The notes below the pieces were generated by a model that saw only the letters and a list, made by a program, of their open reading frames with translations, searched no databases and had not been told where the DNA came from. Both the position numbers and the translations under genes were made by a program. This document shows positions 59,509-64,000 of a stretch of 64,000 nt of DNA, piece after piece (position 1 is the first letter of the stretch; the number at the start of each line of letters is the position of its first letter). This DNA is from Flavisolibacter sp. (GTDB lineage Bacteria > Bacteroidota > Bacteroidia > Chitinophagales > Chitinophagaceae): positions 85,654-149,653 of the forward strand of contig JAQBNG010000127.1 in assembly GCA_028288675.1 (NCBI GenBank), in the 5' to 3' direction.

Positions 59509-59939
59509 TGCAAACGAAATCTATAACTATACGACTGAATGATATTCTTCATCGCAAGGAGTTAAGTTCTACCGAAAGCCGGCGAAAGATTCTAAGCCTG
59601 TTTTTTAATAGTAATGATGCGCTTACCCATGGCGACATAGAAAAAGAAGTAGGCCATAAATACGACCGGGTAACAATCTACCGCACCTTGCAAACTTTTG
59701 AAGAAAAAGGAATTATTCATGCGATTCCAACGGCTGATAATGCCATTTTATATGCCTTATGTAAAGATTGCACCGAAGGCCATCACCATGATGATCACGT
59801 ACATTTCATTTGCACGGCCTGCGAAAAAACAATTTGCTTGGATGATGTGGTATCGCCTAAAATAGAGTTGCCAAAAGGGTATGTGGCAGATAATGTACAG
59901 GTGGTTATAAATGGGGTTTGTAAGGAGTGTCAGAGCTAA
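59508..59939 (+). CDS. Fur family regulator
   Basis: HGDIEKEVGHKYDRVTIYRTLQTFEEKGIIH; FICTACEKTICLDDV; VCKECQS; TAATG overlap with SCO gene. Confidence 0.92.
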   Translation: MQTKSITIRLNDILHRKELSSTESRRKILSLFFNSNDALTHGDIEKEVGHKYDRVTIYRTLQTFEEKGIIHAIPTADNAILYALCKDCTEGHHHDDHVHFICTACEKTICLDDVVSPKIELPKGYVADNVQVVINGVCKECQS

Positions 59940-59993
59940 CAAGTTTAACCCTTGGCCTGCACAATTTTTAGTAAAAAACTTTGATGAAATATT

Positions 59994-60032
59994 AAAGAAA
60001 GAGTCGTTCATTACTTGAACGACTCTTTCTTT
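59994..60032. terminator. Bidirectional terminator between convergent genes
   Basis: AAAGAAAGAGTCGTTCA ... TGAACGACTCTTTCTTT, 17-bp stem. Confidence 0.85.
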
Positions 60033-60059
60033 ATAAGAAGACCAGGAAGAGCTATATTC

Positions 60060-62480
60060 TTATAGTCCTTTTAATGGTTCTGCTTTTTTCACATACTTTT
60101 CCAGCCACTGGCTTTGCTCCGCCAGCATATGTAATAAATTTTCCTTGCCGGTATAGCCATGCGATTCATACGGCAGCATTACCAGACGCACATTACCACC
60201 ATTGCCCTTAATAGCATTAAACAAACGTTCGCTGTTAATAGGGAAAGTGCCGGGGTTATTATCCGCTTCGCCATGAATTAATAATAAGGGAGTTTTAATT
60301 TTATCAGCGTAGCTAAAAGGGCTCATATCATGGTACAAGTCCGGCGCCTGCCAGTAGGTTCTTTCTTCGTTCTGAAAACCGAATGGAGTAAGCGTTCTGT
60401 TGTAAGCGCCGCTACGGGCAATGCCGGCTTTAAAGAGTTTGGTATGCGCTAACAAATTCGCCGTCATAAAAGCGCCATAGCTATGACCACCAACGGCAAC
60501 CCGGTTCTTATCGCCAACACCCATCTCACTTAGTTTAGCAATAGCCGCTTCGGCATTCATCTGCAATTGCTCTACAAAGTTGTCGTTTGGCTTGCCATTG
60601 CCCTTGGCTACAATCGGCATTTCGGCATTATCCAATACAGCAAAACCCTGCGTAACATAAAACACCGGTGAGCCCCAACTGATAGTAGTAAAGCGGTGTT
60701 GCGAACCTCTAACCTGCGCGGCATCATCGGCTGAATTAAACTCTCTTGGGTAAGCCCAGATAAATGCAGGTAGCGGGCCATCTTTTTCTTTGTTATATCC
60801 TTTTGGCAAATACAGATCGCCGGTAAGGTCAACGCCATCGGCACGCTTGTAAAATACCTTTTGCTTGGTCACGCCTTCTAACTGCGGGTATGGATTAGTA
60901 AAGGCTGTAATTGGACGGTCGGCAATCTTTCGCATTAAATCTTTAATGTAAAAATTAGGCACAGATGTTTGCGATTCACGCCGTGTAAGCACTACTAATT
61001 TTTGAGGATCTAAAACATCAGCTACAAATTCATAACTGCCTTCGGGGCAACGCCAGATAATTTCATTTTTCTTTTCTTTTAAATCATATTTAGCCAGGTA
61101 AGGCAGGTCACCTTTAGCAGAAGAACCAACAGGATTATTCATTAAAATTTTTGATCCGTTATCAACCGTAACAATCACTTCTCTGCCCCAGGCATTCTTT
61201 TTCATCACCGGGCTGCCAGGATTATTGTAAGCGTCGGTTTGATTTAGATCGTAGAGCTTTTCTAATGTACCGGTTGTTGAAATAAACCTGCTAACCCTGC
61301 TTGTTTGCTTTGAGCGAAGTCCTTCGCTTACTAATGCCAACGAAGCATTACCCCAGGTGGTACCGCGATAGCGCATGGTTGTTTTAAACAATTCTTTTGC
61401 TTCACCTGTGAAAGGTGCTGCCAAAGCATAAACCGCATCATGGAAATCTACTTTAGTTTTAATTAAGCCGCTATCTAAAGGCTGTGCCCAAACAATAGTT
61501 GCTGCTTCATCATCTCTCCATTCAAACGCACGGGCGACGTTTTGAGTATTATCATAACCGCTCGGTGTGCCTTCGCTTGATGGTAATTCAGCTAGTTGTT
61601 TTACCACCTTCCCGCTCATATCTGTAATACTTACTGTAGTTGGAAAACCTCCGGCTGTAACGAGGTAAGAAAAGGGCTTGCGGATGGTTCTCACCATCAT
61701 GTATTTTTTATCAGGCGATAGAGAGTTGGTAAGATAAATAGCAGGTGTACCCACTTTTGTTTCTACACCATTAGCATTTTTTATCAGTTGCGATGTGCCG
61801 TAAAATTGAAACAGGTCTTCATCGTAAGGTGTCTTGATCAAATCCTGGAAAGTGGCACTGGGAGCTGCTTTCCCAAGGTTCTCCTGGATAGATGGCCCTT
61901 TTGGCGTAATGCTTTTTTTAGGGGCCGCACCCGGTGTAGCTGTAGCAGTTTTGTAAAGAATTGTATTATCATCTACCCAAGTATAGGCCGCACCTAAGCT
62001 GTTATTTACCGCTTGTTTGTTAAGCTTCGAAACTTTTAAGGCAGTTACATCTACAACATACAAATCAACTTTTGTTGCTGTTGTATTTAAAAAAGCAATC
62101 TTGCTTTCAGATGGATTCCAACTGATGTTTGTTGCCAACAAATCCTTTGGCAAACCGGTTATAGTAACTTCTTTGCCTGTTTTAATATTTTTTAGTTTGA
62201 TGTTGTTGATAAACACCTGCCGGCTGGGCGAAAAATTAGCCGGGTTTAATCGTAGACCAGCAATGCGAAGTTCCGGTTGGCCTAACTCTTCCACTGTTGG
62301 ATAGGGGTTGCGTTCGCTGAGGAGCATCCATTCTGCCTTGCTATCGATACTTACACCTGGGGTAGGTTTGGCAAGGAGCAAATCGGCAACATCTTTTGGT
62401 GGCAGCTTATAACCATCACCGGTTTGGGCATAGGTAATTTGATACGAAATGAAAAGAAATACAATGAATAGTTTCTTCAT
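60060..62480 (-). CDS. S9-type prolyl oligopeptidase / glutamyl-endopeptidase-like hydrolase
   Basis: Signal peptide; VAVGGHSYGAFMTANLLAHT; LLIHGEADNNPG; ESHGY. Confidence 0.9.
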   Translation of the reverse strand: MKKLFIVFLFISYQITYAQTGDGYKLPPKDVADLLLAKPTPGVSIDSKAEWMLLSERNPYPTVEELGQPELRIAGLRLNPANFSPSRQVFINNIKLKNIKTGKEVTITGLPKDLLATNISWNPSESKIAFLNTTATKVDLYVVDVTALKVSKLNKQAVNNSLGAAYTWVDDNTILYKTATATPGAAPKKSITPKGPSIQENLGKAAPSATFQDLIKTPYDEDLFQFYGTSQLIKNANGVETKVGTPAIYLTNSLSPDKKYMMVRTIRKPFSYLVTAGGFPTTVSITDMSGKVVKQLAELPSSEGTPSGYDNTQNVARAFEWRDDEAATIVWAQPLDSGLIKTKVDFHDAVYALAAPFTGEAKELFKTTMRYRGTTWGNASLALVSEGLRSKQTSRVSRFISTTGTLEKLYDLNQTDAYNNPGSPVMKKNAWGREVIVTVDNGSKILMNNPVGSSAKGDLPYLAKYDLKEKKNEIIWRCPEGSYEFVADVLDPQKLVVLTRRESQTSVPNFYIKDLMRKIADRPITAFTNPYPQLEGVTKQKVFYKRADGVDLTGDLYLPKGYNKEKDGPLPAFIWAYPREFNSADDAAQVRGSQHRFTTISWGSPVFYVTQGFAVLDNAEMPIVAKGNGKPNDNFVEQLQMNAEAAIAKLSEMGVGDKNRVAVGGHSYGAFMTANLLAHTKLFKAGIARSGAYNRTLTPFGFQNEERTYWQAPDLYHDMSPFSYADKIKTPLLLIHGEADNNPGTFPINSERLFNAIKGNGGNVRLVMLPYESHGYTGKENLLHMLAEQSQWLEKYVKKAEPLKGL

Positions 62481-62556
62481 GGTTGAAATTATTTGATGGG
62501 TTTAAAGTTAACCTCTATGGTAATAGATTTGTGAGGATTGCAGGATTTACTAAAAA

Positions 62557-62586
62557 AAAGAGTCGCTCAATCCTGAGCAACTCTTT
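62557..62586 (-). terminator. Terminator of the M3 oligoendopeptidase gene
   Basis: AAAGAGTTGCTCAGGATTGAGCGACTCTTTTTTTT on the minus strand. Confidence 0.8.
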
Positions 62587-62611
62587 AGTAGGAAAATACT
62601 TCTTGTCAACC

Positions 62612-64000
62612 TTAATTCGGATGCGTCAACTTCTCCATCTCCCCCTGCACAAACAACATCAGCTCACTAATATAATCAGGAGAAAAACTAAACTTCAAGC
62701 CGGCTGCTTCGTATAGCTGCGGCAACGTTTTGGTACCGCCTAATTGGAGGGCAGCCATATAATTACTGATAGCTTTTTCTTTATCTTTCTTGAACTGCAT
62801 CCATAAGCCAATAGCACCTAATTGCGCAATGCCGTATTCAATGTAATAAAAAGGCACTTCGTACAAATGCAGTTGCCGTTGCCAGCTATATTTACGGTAT
62901 TCCTCCAGGCCGGAAACATCCATGGTAATGGAGGTATAATCATTTAAAATGCTGCGCCAGTTCTCTTCTCTTTCCTCTAATGTATGAGCCGGATTTTCAT
63001 ATATCCAATGCTGAAATTTATCTATTGTGGCAATCCATGGAAAGATGGTCAGTACTCTTTCTAACTGGTGTTGCTTGGCTCTTTGTAAGTCTTCTTCATT
63101 GTCAAAAAACACCTCCCAATAATCCATGCTGAAAAGCTCCATTGCCATAGAGGCTACTTCGGCAATTTCCATCGGGTATTCTTTGAAGGCAGTAAGCGGT
63201 AGCTCGTGTGCCAAAAAAGAATGTATAGCATGGCCACCTTCATGCACCATCGTTGTAACATCGCTCATTTGACCAGCAGCATTCATAAAAATAAACGGCG
63301 CACCGGTTTCCGGCAACGGGCAATTGTAACCACCCGGCGCCTTGCCTTTGCGGCTATCCAAATCAAAGCGGCCCATCTCTTTCATCTTGGTCAGGCACTC
63401 ACCAAAGAAGGGATTCATCTGCGTAAAGCAATCAATGGTTTTAGCTACCAGTTCTTCCCCGGTTGCAAAAGGCCTTAATGGTTTTATACCATCCGGTTCG
63501 GCTTCAGTATCCCACGGACGAAGTGTAGGCAATCCAAGCTTTTGCCGCTTACGGTCGTAAATAAAATCAACCAGCGGACGCACATGTGTTTTTACTGCTT
63601 CATGAAACTGAAAACACTCTTCCTTGGTATAATCAAAGCGGCCAAGGTCAACAAATTTGTAATCCCGATAATTAGCAAAGCCGGCATTTTTCGCAACGGT
63701 ATCGCGTAAGCGAACAAGCTTTGAAAACAATTCGTTCATTTGCTCTTTGTCCTGCAAGCGGCGGTCGCCAATTTTGCGATAAACCTCTTCACGCAGCTCA
63801 CGCTTTGGGCTTTCTAAAAATTTGGCTGCTTGTTGCAATGTGTATTCCTGTCCATCTACTTCAATGCTCATCTTACCGGAGATAACACCATATTGTTGTG
63901 CAAGCACAGCTATCTGCGATTGCAGCGGAATATTTTCTTCCCTGAAAAGTTCAATGCTTTTTTTTACGCTGCGCAGATAAACTTTATAGGCATCGCCTTC
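62612..64000 (-). CDS. M3 family oligoendopeptidase, 5' end beyond window
   Basis: TTMVHEGGHAIHSFLAHELPL (HEXXH); frame stays open to 64000 (EGDAYKVYLRSVKKSIELFREENIPLQSQIA...). Confidence 0.92.
   Translation of the reverse strand, partial: EGDAYKVYLRSVKKSIELFREENIPLQSQIAVLAQQYGVISGKMSIEVDGQEYTLQQAAKFLESPKRELREEVYRKIGDRRLQDKEQMNELFSKLVRLRDTVAKNAGFANYRDYKFVDLGRFDYTKEECFQFHEAVKTHVRPLVDFIYDRKRQKLGLPTLRPWDTEAEPDGIKPLRPFATGEELVAKTIDCFTQMNPFFGECLTKMKEMGRFDLDSRKGKAPGGYNCPLPETGAPFIFMNAAGQMSDVTTMVHEGGHAIHSFLAHELPLTAFKEYPMEIAEVASMAMELFSMDYWEVFFDNEEDLQRAKQHQLERVLTIFPWIATIDKFQHWIYENPAHTLEEREENWRSILNDYTSITMDVSGLEEYRKYSWQRQLHLYEVPFYYIEYGIAQLGAIGLWMQFKKDKEKAISNYMAALQLGGTKTLPQLYEAAGLKFSFSPDYISELMLFVQGEMEKLTHPN

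Noticed and set aside
1-64000. CRISPR arrays, prophage, IS elements, tRNA or rRNA genes
   Set aside because: I looked for regular spaced repeats, transposase/integrase motifs, tRNA T-loop signatures and rRNA core sequences and found none; a tRNAscan/ISEScan run would be decisive.

Overview
This 64 kb window looks like chromosomal DNA of a Bacteroidota bacterium, probably Chitinophagaceae-like. That is inferred from a GldH-type gliding lipoprotein, TAnnTTTG -7 promoter elements, a TonB receptor and the general gene content. Most of it is core or house-keeping: purH, nadB, tsaB, an lpxD-like acyltransferase, comEC, a 2-oxoacid:acceptor oxidoreductase alpha subunit, an aldehyde dehydrogenase, several peptidases, two-component systems and an ECF sigma operon. 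I found no rRNA, tRNA, CRISPR array, prophage or IS transposase. The signals most worth a second look are: (1) a structured-RNA candidate (~8322-8476), closed by a long imperfect helix, next to a tandem TTACC-N4-(G/A)GTAA operator-like palindrome that recurs exactly at 42276; (2) a chimeric ORF joining a decayed TPR lipoprotein to a HepT/DUF86 RNase-toxin-like domain with no MntA partner; (3) a propeller sensor with four frameshifts, truncated inside its GAF domain and fused to the tail of a paralogue of a nearby small gene; (4) a frameshifted zeta-toxin-like kinase at the left edge; (5) an orphan intrinsic terminator suggesting an sRNA; (6) several genes whose promoter -7 box lies 3-5 nt from the ATG, suggesting leaderless mRNAs; (7) several families of intergenic palindromes and dispersed repeats. 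I saw no convincing complete new multi-gene system. All homology calls are from memory of families, without database searches.
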